From the NCBI RefSeq assembly GCF_000413935.1, contig NZ_KE340383.1, positions 248,001-312,000 on the forward strand: a stretch of 64,000 nucleotides of DNA, given 5' to 3'. Each line of letters begins with the position of its first letter. Position 1 is the stretch's first letter. The notes below the pieces were generated by a model. That model worked only from the letters and a program-made list of their open reading frames with translations, had not been told where the DNA came from and made no database searches. Positions 28,230-35,831 of this stretch are shown here, in pieces. The stretch is from Acinetobacter colistiniresistens (GTDB taxonomy: Bacteria; Pseudomonadota; Gammaproteobacteria; Pseudomonadales; Moraxellaceae). Made by a program: the position numbers and the translations under genes.

Positions 28230-28508
28230 TTAATGTTGCTTGAATTGACCATCCTGAATAAGATCATCTAATTCATCTTCAAAGTCCTCTAACTTATGTT
28301 TTAATGACTTTATTGAATGGATCAATCTTGTATTTTGTGGATGCCTTGGATTCTTTAATTTGTGATAAATTTCTAACAATTCAGATCGTTGAGAATTAAG
28401 TCTATCAATTTGAGCTTCAAGCGCCACTCTCGGTGTCCATTTAGCAAGGAGCTCTTGTTCATATTTATTTAATTCCTGATCTGACATCACTTCTAATTGT
28501 GCATTCAT
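28230..28508 (-). CDS. Small coiled-coil protein of unknown function
   Basis: I do not recognise this 92-residue protein. It is rich in Glu, Leu, Lys and Gln, without cysteine or a signal peptide. It is probably two long helices: SDQELNKYEQELLAKWTPRV, then RLIHSIKSLKHKLEDFEDEL. It is the first cargo gene inside the left end and is transcribed toward that end, opposite to its neighbour. Antitoxin- or regulator-like roles are possible but unsupported. Confidence 0.55.
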   Translation of the reverse strand: MNAQLEVMSDQELNKYEQELLAKWTPRVALEAQIDRLNSQRSELLEIYHKLKNPRHPQNTRLIHSIKSLKHKLEDFEDELDDLIQDGQFKQH

Positions 28509-28616
28509 TTAGCTGTGTTCCATTACTTACATTCGTTTATTTTAGAATAAAACCCCACATAAAGATCAAATGTCCAATTAAAAGGAGAATCAATCTATTC
28601 AAACTCCCCCTGTTTG

Positions 28617-29354
28617 ATGAAGACTTTGATATTAAACAATTGGATAATTATGAGAGAAGTAGATTTAGGTTCTAACTTAGTAGAGTTCTATACAAAACCT
28701 ATTCGAGGTCGGCTTTTTGTAGTTGGTGACCTACATGGTTGCTATACATTACTTATGAATAAGTTAGAAGAACTAGAATTTAACTTTCAGCAGGATTTAT
28801 TGGTCTCCGTTGGAGATTTGGTTGATCGCGGCCAAGAAAATCTTGAATGCCTAAGTCTTATTAATGAGCCCTGGTTTAAAGCAATCCGTGGCAATCATGA
28901 ACAGATGTGTATTGAAGCAACTTTTGATAATGAAATGAAAGAAATGCATGCTTATCATGGTGGAGACTGGTTATATAAGCTACCTACTGTTCAACAACAA
29001 ATTGTTGTTGAACAGTGTCTCAATTTACCGATCATTCTTGAAATTCATCATAATAATAAAGTTTATGGTTTTGTGCATGCAGATATACATATCAATGACT
29101 GGGATAATTTCAAACAAGAGGTTCTTAAAAATAACTACTTCATTGAAGGTGAACAATCTGCCATGCAAATTGCATTATGGCATAGAGGACGTGTCCGTTT
29201 TAGTACATACAATCCTATCTATAAGACTGTAACGGGAGTTGATGAAATTTATTTCGGCCATACTGTAGTCAAGGAACCTGTTAAGCATCAGAATTGTTTT
29301 TTTATCGATACTGGTGCTGTTTTTGGGGGACCTTTAACCATTCTTGAACTATAA
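28617..29354 (+). CDS. Calcineurin-like metallophosphoesterase (PrpA/PrpB, lambda-phosphatase type)
   Basis: This is a serine/threonine protein phosphatase-like metallophosphoesterase of about 245 residues. The di-metal motifs appear in order: GDLHGCYTLL, SVGDLVDRGQ, IRGNHEQM, then GFVHADIH and FGHTVVKEP. No signal peptide is seen, so it is cytosolic. The substrate is unknown; family members act on phosphoproteins or phosphorylated nucleotides. The start is uncertain: ATG at 28617 lacks a close ribosome-binding site, and an internal ATG near 28650 (MREVDLGSN) is possible. It stands alone in the defence half of the cargo. Confidence 0.8.
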   Translation: MKTLILNNWIIMREVDLGSNLVEFYTKPIRGRLFVVGDLHGCYTLLMNKLEELEFNFQQDLLVSVGDLVDRGQENLECLSLINEPWFKAIRGNHEQMCIEATFDNEMKEMHAYHGGDWLYKLPTVQQQIVVEQCLNLPIILEIHHNNKVYGFVHADIHINDWDNFKQEVLKNNYFIEGEQSAMQIALWHRGRVRFSTYNPIYKTVTGVDEIYFGHTVVKEPVKHQNCFFIDTGAVFGGPLTILEL

Positions 29355-29440
29355 GAGATCTATGTTAGGTTTCATATTTTAGTATCTTGACGTAAACATA
29401 CTTCTTTCAGGAAATTTACATGTTAAAATGTAAAAACCAA

Positions 29441-29493
29441 AACACTATATATAGTATCCATAAAAACAAAAAACACTATATATGCATAAAAAC
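29441..29493. promoter_or_regulatory. Tandem direct repeats upstream of the HTH-peptidase gene (operator candidate)
   Basis: Two copies of AACACTATATAT followed by CATAAAAAC occur at 29441-29467 and 29472-29493, about 125-175 bp before the regulator start. A DNA-binding protein encoded next to repeated AT-rich sites suggests autoregulation. This is inference. Confidence 0.4.
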
Positions 29494-29615
29494 AAGCTTA
29501 AACCCATTAAAACGAAACATTTTAGGAATAATTTGAAGAAAAATTTGCATACTCTTTTCTGTTCAGTTATTATTCGATTAACTTGATCTGTAAGTCAATC
29601 ATCTTGGAGGTGAAT

Positions 29616-30698
29616 ATGACTCATTTCAATCCTGACATGCTTAGTATTGCACGAAACTTTCGTGGTCTTAGTCAAACTGAACTAATTGCTGAAATGGGAC
29701 AGTCTATTACCCAGGCTTCATTATCTAAAATTGAAAGTGGGGACTTAAAACCCTCCGATGAAGTTATCCATAATCTATCCAATGCCCTACATTTCCCTAT
29801 ACGATTTTTCGAACATATTGAAAAGCTAAATGCACTGCCAATTAGTTTGCATGCATACAGAAAAAAAAGCTCTACCACAGCTAAAGCATTGAGCCGCATG
29901 AATGCTGAAATGATGTTAAAAATGGGCCATGTACAAACATTAGAATTATTCACAAATGTGCCAAAAAGAAAAAATTCCTTACCAACTTTTAAAATTGGCC
30001 TAGATATAAACACTCCTCAAGAAGCTGCTAAAAAACTTAGGTCATTGTGGGCATTAGGGAATGAACCTCTTGAAAACCTAACTGCCACTGTGGAAGATGC
30101 AGGGGTTTTAGTCTTTTTATGCGACTTTAAAGATAACAATGTTGATGGCGTATCCTTAAAAATGCATGGTGTGTCTCCATGTGTATTTCTAAATGCAAAC
30201 CAGCCAAATGACAGAATACGCTTCACACTAGCACATGAACTTGGGCATTTGGTCCTCCATGAAGAGCCATCTGAGTTCATGGAAAAAGAAGCAAATGACT
30301 TTGCTGCCGAATTCTTAATGCCAGAAGAAAAAATTATTGATCAATTAGGTTCAACTAATTTAGCTCACTATCTAAGACTTAAAAAGGAATGGAAAACCTC
30401 AATGGCAGCCTTAATCTATAGGGCGTCAGAGTTAGGAACTATAACTTCAAGTCAAAGTGCCAATTTATGGCGGCAGATGGCTATGCGTGGTTATCGTAAA
30501 GTTGAACCAAATGAATTGGATCGAGAACCGACATATAGAGTAGCTTCAATGCTCTTTGACTACGCAATAGATGCAAAAAAAACATCAACATCTGTCATTA
30601 GTGAGTTATCTCAATTATTTGACTTATATGAAGATGACTTTAAAAAACTATATTATTTTGACCTAGATTCAATGGAGACTATTGAGATGGTTTCATAA
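29616..30698 (+). CDS. XRE-type HTH fused to ImmA/IrrE-type zinc metallopeptidase
   Basis: A 360-residue regulator-protease fusion (COG2856 peptidase class). The N-terminal HTH (about 8-65) includes LSQTELIAEMGQSITQASLS. The peptidase domain has the zinc motif HELGHLVLHEE (His207, Glu208, His211) and a downstream glutamate in KEANDFAAEFLMPEE. A C-terminal part of about 110 residues is of unknown role. I chose the ATG at 29616 behind a perfect GGAGG. Such proteases cleave repressors of phage, ICE or defence genes. Being upstream of and co-oriented with the CBASS operon, it is a candidate CBASS regulator similar in logic to CapP/CapH, but in one chain. Confidence 0.82.
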   Translation: MTHFNPDMLSIARNFRGLSQTELIAEMGQSITQASLSKIESGDLKPSDEVIHNLSNALHFPIRFFEHIEKLNALPISLHAYRKKSSTTAKALSRMNAEMMLKMGHVQTLELFTNVPKRKNSLPTFKIGLDINTPQEAAKKLRSLWALGNEPLENLTATVEDAGVLVFLCDFKDNNVDGVSLKMHGVSPCVFLNANQPNDRIRFTLAHELGHLVLHEEPSEFMEKEANDFAAEFLMPEEKIIDQLGSTNLAHYLRLKKEWKTSMAALIYRASELGTITSSQSANLWRQMAMRGYRKVEPNELDREPTYRVASMLFDYAIDAKKTSTSVISELSQLFDLYEDDFKKLYYFDLDSMETIEMVS

Positions 30699-30704
30699 AT
30701 TAAA

Positions 30705-30733
30705 AAGCCGACTCTATTGGGTAGAGTCGGCTT
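30705..30733 (+). terminator. Hairpin terminator after the HTH-peptidase gene
   Basis: The 12 bp perfect stem AAGCCGACTCTA / TAGAGTCGGCTT has a five-base loop and is followed by GATAGATTTT, just past the stop codon. The weak T tract makes termination likely but not certain. Confidence 0.65.
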
Positions 30734-30775
30734 GATAGATTTTCACACAGGAAAGGCATATGGCTCTAAGCCCTA

Positions 30776-30898
30776 CGCATACCTCATGTTAGATCTGGCT
30801 GTCAGAACCCCATTCTAACATTTAGGCCCGTAAATCTCAAGATTTACCCGCTTATTTTGGTATGCGCCCTGAAAAACGAGCCGCCAAAATAGGAGGGC
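30776..30898 (+). ncRNA. Candidate structured leader RNA (cis-regulatory) before the 59-residue ORF
   Basis: An outer stem CGCATACC (30776-30783) / GGTATGCG (30859-30866) encloses two hairpins: ATGTTAGA / TCTAACAT (30786-30793, 30814-30821) and GTAAATC / GATTTAC (30830-30836, 30841-30847). This would be a three-way junction. A competing stem TATTTTGG (30853-30860) / CCAAAATA (30884-30891) would break the outer stem. GCCCT (30866-30870) can pair with AGGGC (30894-30898) over the AGGAGG ribosome-binding site of the next ORF. All helices are perfect. I do not recognise it as a known class. Confidence 0.5.
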
Positions 30899-30903
30899 TA
30901 ACA

Positions 30904-31083
30904 ATGCCTACCGAAAATCAAGACTTCGTGTTTTGTAAATCTTATCGCCATAAATCTGGAAAAATTATTGTCCATCCAACTGGATATTTTAAATTTCCCA
31001 GAACTCGGCCATTGAAAGAAGAAAAGGATGCTATCCGTAATAAAAAATCGGATGATCCTGATAACTCAAACTCAATATCGTAA
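30904..31083 (+). CDS. 59-residue protein of unknown function
   Basis: This small ORF starts at ATG 30904 behind a strong AGGAGG (30891-30896), so translation is likely. The protein is basic in its first half (KSYRHKSGKIIVHPTGYFKF, with a single Cys before it) and has a charged Asp/Asn/Ser tail. I do not recognise a family. It lies between the HTH-peptidase gene and the CBASS operon on the same strand, directly after the candidate structured leader. It may be a regulated small protein or a leader peptide. Confidence 0.6.
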   Translation: MPTENQDFVFCKSYRHKSGKIIVHPTGYFKFPRTRPLKEEKDAIRNKKSDDPDNSNSIS

Positions 31084-31197
31084 ACAAGGTTAAATAACCT
31101 ACTGCTATGCAACAAAGTTCACAGCAGTACGTTACTTAATTTTTCTGATCGCACTTAATTTTATGCCCCATTTTAGTACATGGGCTCAGAGAGAATT

Positions 31198-32211
31198 ATG
31201 ACAACTCAACAGCAGTTTCTTGACCTACTTTCCGATATTGAACCATCTACAACAACGGTTAATGATTGTTCAAGCGCACATAATACGCTTCGTGATGCTT
31301 TAAAAGTGCATAATGAATTCAGCAAAGTACATGTGCATACATTCTTATCAGGTTCTTATAAAAGAAATACGGCAGTACGTCCGACTACCATAGGCGGAAT
31401 CACACAAAGGCCAGATGTAGATATTATTGCCCTTACAAATCACACAATTAATGATGATCCTCAAATTGTCCTTGATGCAGTACATACTGCATTAAAGGAT
31501 ATTGGATATACCGATCTTACCGTTAACCGTCGTTCAGTAAATGTTAAGTTGAAAAAAGTTGATATGGATGTTGTCCCTATCATTTCAGATGGATATGGCG
31601 GCTATCTGATTCCAGACATTCATCTTGAAGAATGGCTAGTTACCAACCCTCCAGCCCATACCGAGTGGACTGTTGAGGTGAATAAAAATGCAAATGGTCG
31701 ATTTAAGCCTCTTGTGAAGCTATTTAAATGGTGGCGTCGTGAGAACTTGTCTGATTTAAAAAGACCAAAAGGATTCATTTTAGAATGCCTGGTTGCCAAG
31801 CATATGAATTACTACGAATCCAACTATGAAAAGTTGTTTGTTTATCTTTTAGAAACGATCAGGGATTCTTATGGGATTTATGCGTCACTAGGCATAATTC
31901 CACATTTAGAAGATCCTGGTGTTGCAGGCAATAATGTTTTTTCTGCGGTTACAGCAGATGAGTTCAAAACTTTTTATGAAAAGGTAGAAGAACAAGCTGT
32001 TATTGCACGAAACGCCTTAAATGAAACAGATGATGATAAAGCATTAGCCCTATGGCGGCAGGTTCTGGGTAATCGTTTTCCACGTTCGGCATCACACAAA
32101 AGTGCAAACTCTGCTGATATGGCCAGCTCTTTAATCCGTTCTGCTCTAGGTGCGGGATTAACCTTTCCATCAACCCCTGTTTATCCAAATAAACCAGGAG
32201 GCTTTGCGTAA
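31198..32211 (+). CDS. CBASS CD-NTase (cGAS/DncV-like nucleotidyltransferase)
   Basis: The enzyme senses infection and makes a cyclic oligonucleotide second messenger. The nucleotidyltransferase core has GS in LSGSYKRNT (about 51-58), the metal aspartates in RPDVDIIA (Asp73, Asp75) and the third acidic site in VDMDVVP (about 122-124). A helical C-terminal half (about 150-337) follows. I chose ATG 31198 with AGAGAG upstream; ATG 31180 is in frame but lacks a signal. The stop overlaps the cap2 start. The Cap4 partner suggests a clade D enzyme making a cyclic trinucleotide; this is inferred from known Cap4 systems, one of them from A. baumannii. Confidence 0.9.
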   Translation: MTTQQQFLDLLSDIEPSTTTVNDCSSAHNTLRDALKVHNEFSKVHVHTFLSGSYKRNTAVRPTTIGGITQRPDVDIIALTNHTINDDPQIVLDAVHTALKDIGYTDLTVNRRSVNVKLKKVDMDVVPIISDGYGGYLIPDIHLEEWLVTNPPAHTEWTVEVNKNANGRFKPLVKLFKWWRRENLSDLKRPKGFILECLVAKHMNYYESNYEKLFVYLLETIRDSYGIYASLGIIPHLEDPGVAGNNVFSAVTADEFKTFYEKVEEQAVIARNALNETDDDKALALWRQVLGNRFPRSASHKSANSADMASSLIRSALGAGLTFPSTPVYPNKPGGFA

Positions 32212-33923
32212 TGGAACTGCTAAAAACACCATTAGAACGCCTAGCTCAAGAACGGCAGTTATTGACTGATCTTGAGAAAGAGAAAAATAGTTTTAAGATT
32301 CAGGAGTGGAACTCAACAGACACAAATGAACTGCATTTGAACTTCTCTCTAAAGATAGGAACTATAGATTTTAATGGTGTTTTAGTATATCCAGAGCTTT
32401 TCCCAGAGCTACCAGCATATATACGCCCACAAAAATCTGGTGAAAGATGGAGTATCTTGCACCAGTATGGTGGTTCAGGAGTGCTGTGTCTAGAATATGG
32501 CCCAGATAATTGGAATACCAATATCAGTGGAGTGGATCTAGTTAGAAGTGCCCAGCTTCTTTTATTAACAGATGCAATGACTGTATTGGAGATGAATGTA
32601 GAACCTGTACCATCTAGGCATTCTGAAACAATAGGTCAAAAATTAAGAGGTGTTTCAGAAAGGTTCATTGAAACACCTATGTTACGTCACATACTCTTGG
32701 GTAGTGATTCTGAGAAAATGGACTTTAAGATTGCCATCTCAAGCTTTCGAGACAAAACCGTTATTGTTCCAACAAATATTCAGAACAAACCTCTACCTGA
32801 CATCGTACCATCATTTTCTAATGAAAGATTTGAATTGTCTGGATGGGCGATACGAATTGATTCTGTTCCTCAATTAAAGGAATCCGTAAATGACCGAGTT
32901 TCATTAGAATCCTTTTTAGGCAATTTATGGCCTGCTCAAGAGGAATTCACAAATTCCATACAGCCTATATTGTTATATGACTTAAAGGGTAACTTGGAAC
33001 TATTCTTGATTAATAATACAGCACCACTTTTCGTAAGTTATCCTGCTATTAATCTACATGATGATCAGAATCAAAGATTGCCAGCACAATTTAGCCATCT
33101 CAATAATACAAGGATAGCAATTGTAGGTCTTGGATCGTTAGGAAGTAAAATTGCAATTTCACTGGCACGGTCGGGCTGTAAAAACTTTCTACTTATTGAT
33201 GATGATATTCTGGCCCCACACAATCTTGTCCGTAATGAACTCAGCTGGTTAGATGTTGGCTTTGCTAAAACCCATGCTGTTGAAAGAGCATTAAAACGAA
33301 CAGTATTAGACATAGAAGTTGAAACGTATGAAATGCAAATTGGTGGACAGGAAAATCCTCATTTAAATTCCAATATCGCTAATGCCATTGCCACATGTAA
33401 TCTGATTATTGATGCGACAGCAAGCTCACATACATTTCTAACCTTAGCTGCAATTGCTAAAAGAAAACATATACCAATGGTATGGGGTGAAATCTTTGGT
33501 GGCGGTGGTGGAGCAATGATGGCCCGTAGTCGCCCAACGTTAGATGCCTCACCTTTAGAGCTTCGCAATCATATTTATGGTGTCTTACAAACGTTGGAAC
33601 CAATCCCAGAAGGCAAAGTTAATAATTACTGCTTTCAAACACAAAACCAAACATATATTGCATCAGATGCAGATGTAACGGCTCTTGCAGCGTCTATGAC
33701 GCAGTTCACATTAGATACTTTATGTACAATTGATGAGCAATCCTCTTATCCATATTCAGCATATTTAATAGGGTTCCGTAAATATTGGATATTTCAATGT
33801 CCTTTTGATACTCATCCTATCGATTGTTCAGGTGCGTTAGTAACAGAATCTCCTACGGATAAACAGATATCTGAAAGTGAAAATGGCAATTCTATTGAAG
33901 AGCCTGAACCGATGAAAGGTTAA
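32211..33923 (+). CDS. cap2: CBASS Cap2, E2-E1 ubiquitin-like ligation fusion
   Basis: Cap2 conjugates the CD-NTase C-terminus to targets and primes it for activity. The N-terminal E2-like domain (about 1-160) has the catalytic cysteine in GSGVLCLEYGPDNW (Cys93). A linker leads to an E1/ThiF adenylation domain (about 295-545) with the nucleotide motif IAIVGLGSLGSKIA (about 302-315), LIDDDILAPHNLVRNEL and DATASSH. Length 570 fits type II CBASS. It overlaps the CD-NTase stop by one base and is followed by cap3 after 5 bp. Confidence 0.9.
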   Translation: MELLKTPLERLAQERQLLTDLEKEKNSFKIQEWNSTDTNELHLNFSLKIGTIDFNGVLVYPELFPELPAYIRPQKSGERWSILHQYGGSGVLCLEYGPDNWNTNISGVDLVRSAQLLLLTDAMTVLEMNVEPVPSRHSETIGQKLRGVSERFIETPMLRHILLGSDSEKMDFKIAISSFRDKTVIVPTNIQNKPLPDIVPSFSNERFELSGWAIRIDSVPQLKESVNDRVSLESFLGNLWPAQEEFTNSIQPILLYDLKGNLELFLINNTAPLFVSYPAINLHDDQNQRLPAQFSHLNNTRIAIVGLGSLGSKIAISLARSGCKNFLLIDDDILAPHNLVRNELSWLDVGFAKTHAVERALKRTVLDIEVETYEMQIGGQENPHLNSNIANAIATCNLIIDATASSHTFLTLAAIAKRKHIPMVWGEIFGGGGGAMMARSRPTLDASPLELRNHIYGVLQTLEPIPEGKVNNYCFQTQNQTYIASDADVTALAASMTQFTLDTLCTIDEQSSYPYSAYLIGFRKYWIFQCPFDTHPIDCSGALVTESPTDKQISESENGNSIEEPEPMKG

Positions 33924-33928
33924 TACTG

Positions 33929-34390
33929 ATGCTGAAAATATCCATTCCTACTGATATACAAATTTTACTGATAAAAGCCCTGTTGAAGTCTGGAACCCAC
34001 GAATGTGGCGGTGTTTTAATGGGTGAGCATATAGGTACAAACCATTTTAGAGTTAGCTCATTAACTGTTCAAAAGAGTGGAACGATAGCATCCTTTGTAC
34101 GTGGAATTACGGATGCTATTAAAGCAATTCGCCTTTTTCATAAATCAACAAACAATAATTATCAAAAATTTAACTATTTAGGTGAATGGCATAGCCATCC
34201 TCTCTTTAGTGTACAACCCAGCAGTAAAGACCATCACACCATGAGGGAATTGGTGTCCGATCCAAAAGTTGGGGCAAATTTTGTAGTCTTACTGATTTTT
34301 CATTTAAAAAACAATCATCTTGAGGGCAGTGCTCACACCTACCTATCAGATGGTTCCTGTTACCGATCCACCCTAGATTTAGAGAGATAA
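33929..34390 (+). CDS. cap3: CBASS Cap3, JAB/JAMM isopeptidase
   Basis: Cap3 removes CD-NTase conjugates made by Cap2. It is a 153-residue MPN domain with an intact JAMM zinc site: the upstream Glu in HECGGVLMGE (Glu25), His-x-His in GEWHSHP (His88, His90) and Ser/Asp in PSSKD (Asp101, exactly eleven residues after His90). The gene is tightly packed in the CBASS operon: 5 bp after cap2, and cap4 starts 2 bp after its stop. Confidence 0.9.
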   Translation: MLKISIPTDIQILLIKALLKSGTHECGGVLMGEHIGTNHFRVSSLTVQKSGTIASFVRGITDAIKAIRLFHKSTNNNYQKFNYLGEWHSHPLFSVQPSSKDHHTMRELVSDPKVGANFVVLLIFHLKNNHLEGSAHTYLSDGSCYRSTLDLER

Positions 34391-34392
34391 TA

Positions 34393-35787
34393 ATGAGTGC
34401 GAGTCTGTTAGAAAAACAATCAACTGGTGGTGCGATTGCACGAGTAGGATTTGAATATCAGGATGCATTTGTATTAAGGAGCTTACCGCTATGGCTTTCA
34501 CAAAGTGCATTTAGCCATATAGTGAGTGAAGCATTAAGTGATATAGAAGTTTGTTATTTTTCTTCGGAAAAGTCATTACATGTAATGTATGAAGCAAAAA
34601 ATCACTCCTTAACGGCTACGGAATTTTGGGATGAAATAAGGCGTTTTAAAAGTCTTTTTGATACCCACCCAAAAAACTTTATTTGGTTTAATTTAGTATG
34701 CCCAAGTTATAACACCGCTATCTCACCATTAATTTCAAAAATAGACCGATTAAGAGGGGTTGGATCTTCTTATGATGACGACTCTTCAGTTTCAGTGAAT
34801 GGGCGCTCGGAATACCTTGATTGGTGTGTTGGTAAAAAAATTGATTTCTCTTTAGCTGAATTTGCTCTTGATTATGTTGGTTTCATAACTTTTAATTCTG
34901 AGAATAGTGAGTCTATATTTCTAAGTGAAATTCAAGACACAATAAATATTGAACTGCTCAGGAGTCAGGTCAAACAACTAAAAGATCAGTTCAAAAATCT
35001 AATTTCTCGTTCATCTTTTGGTCCAATATATCGTAAAGACTTTGAAAGTTTTATTTGCCATGCTCTTGAAGAAGATATAAGTAGAAGTCAGTGGCTATCC
35101 GATCCTATAAAAATTAATCTTTCAGCATCATCCAGTCAGTATCAAGACTTAAACTTAGATATTAGTGATTTCAATGGTCCTGATCGTGCTCAAAAAAACT
35201 CCAGCGACTGGAACAACCTAATCAAAAAAGCAGTATCGATTGGGGATTTTATTCATAGCAGTGGTGACCGTAGAACCCTCCTTATAGATGGCAAACAAAG
35301 AATGTCCAACGCATGTATGCTTGGCTATGTTTTTAGTGCCACACGTAACTTCCTACTTGAAATAGAACATAATGGCCTCGCTTATCGCACTGATGACCAT
35401 AAACAGAAAGAGGGACAATTTTTTAATAAAATCGACCCTGTTGAGCTACAGGGTGAAACTGAAGCCATAGTTACTATCGGATTTCCTACAACTATAGGTA
35501 AAGACATTGACTCTACAATGGATGAAGTAAAGAGCTTACCTAGACTGAATTTAGAAAGCTCTTATGTGATTGATAATATGGAAACTCTAAATCTTGCTGT
35601 GAGAGAGGCAAAATCCGCTTTAGTTTCATTCAAATCTGAAAATAAGTTATCTAAATTACACCTCTTTATTAAAGCACCCTCAGTTTTTGCAATGGTCTTG
35701 GGACATCGCTTGAATGGTATTTGCGATATCCAGCTTTACGATTGGGTAGATGGGCAATATATCCCTACAGCCGAACTGAACTTATAA
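34393..35787 (+). CDS. cap4: CBASS effector Cap4 (DUF4297-type nuclease fused to SAVED)
   Basis: Cap4 is a second-messenger-gated double-strand DNase. The N-terminal part (about 1-200) reads GGAIARVGFEYQDAFVLRSL, then EALSDIEVCYF and VMYEAKNHS, the Gln/Asp/ExK arrangement of DUF4297-type PD-(D/E)xK nucleases. The C-terminal half (about 290-464) fits a SAVED sensor, including KLHLFIKAPSVFAMVLGHRL and the ending DIQLYDW. At 464 residues it has the usual Cap4 length. Together with cap2 and cap3 it makes a complete type II CBASS operon. Confidence 0.85.
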   Translation: MSASLLEKQSTGGAIARVGFEYQDAFVLRSLPLWLSQSAFSHIVSEALSDIEVCYFSSEKSLHVMYEAKNHSLTATEFWDEIRRFKSLFDTHPKNFIWFNLVCPSYNTAISPLISKIDRLRGVGSSYDDDSSVSVNGRSEYLDWCVGKKIDFSLAEFALDYVGFITFNSENSESIFLSEIQDTINIELLRSQVKQLKDQFKNLISRSSFGPIYRKDFESFICHALEEDISRSQWLSDPIKINLSASSSQYQDLNLDISDFNGPDRAQKNSSDWNNLIKKAVSIGDFIHSSGDRRTLLIDGKQRMSNACMLGYVFSATRNFLLEIEHNGLAYRTDDHKQKEGQFFNKIDPVELQGETEAIVTIGFPTTIGKDIDSTMDEVKSLPRLNLESSYVIDNMETLNLAVREAKSALVSFKSENKLSKLHLFIKAPSVFAMVLGHRLNGICDIQLYDWVDGQYIPTAELNL

Positions 35788-35831
35788 GAAGAATTGACTA
35801 GTCGATAATATTACCAATAGAGAGGTTGATC

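Noticed and set aside
29616..31083. Prophage or ICE remnant around the ImmA-type gene
   Set aside because: No integrase, structural, relaxase or replication gene accompanies it; everything lies within the Tn7-like ends.
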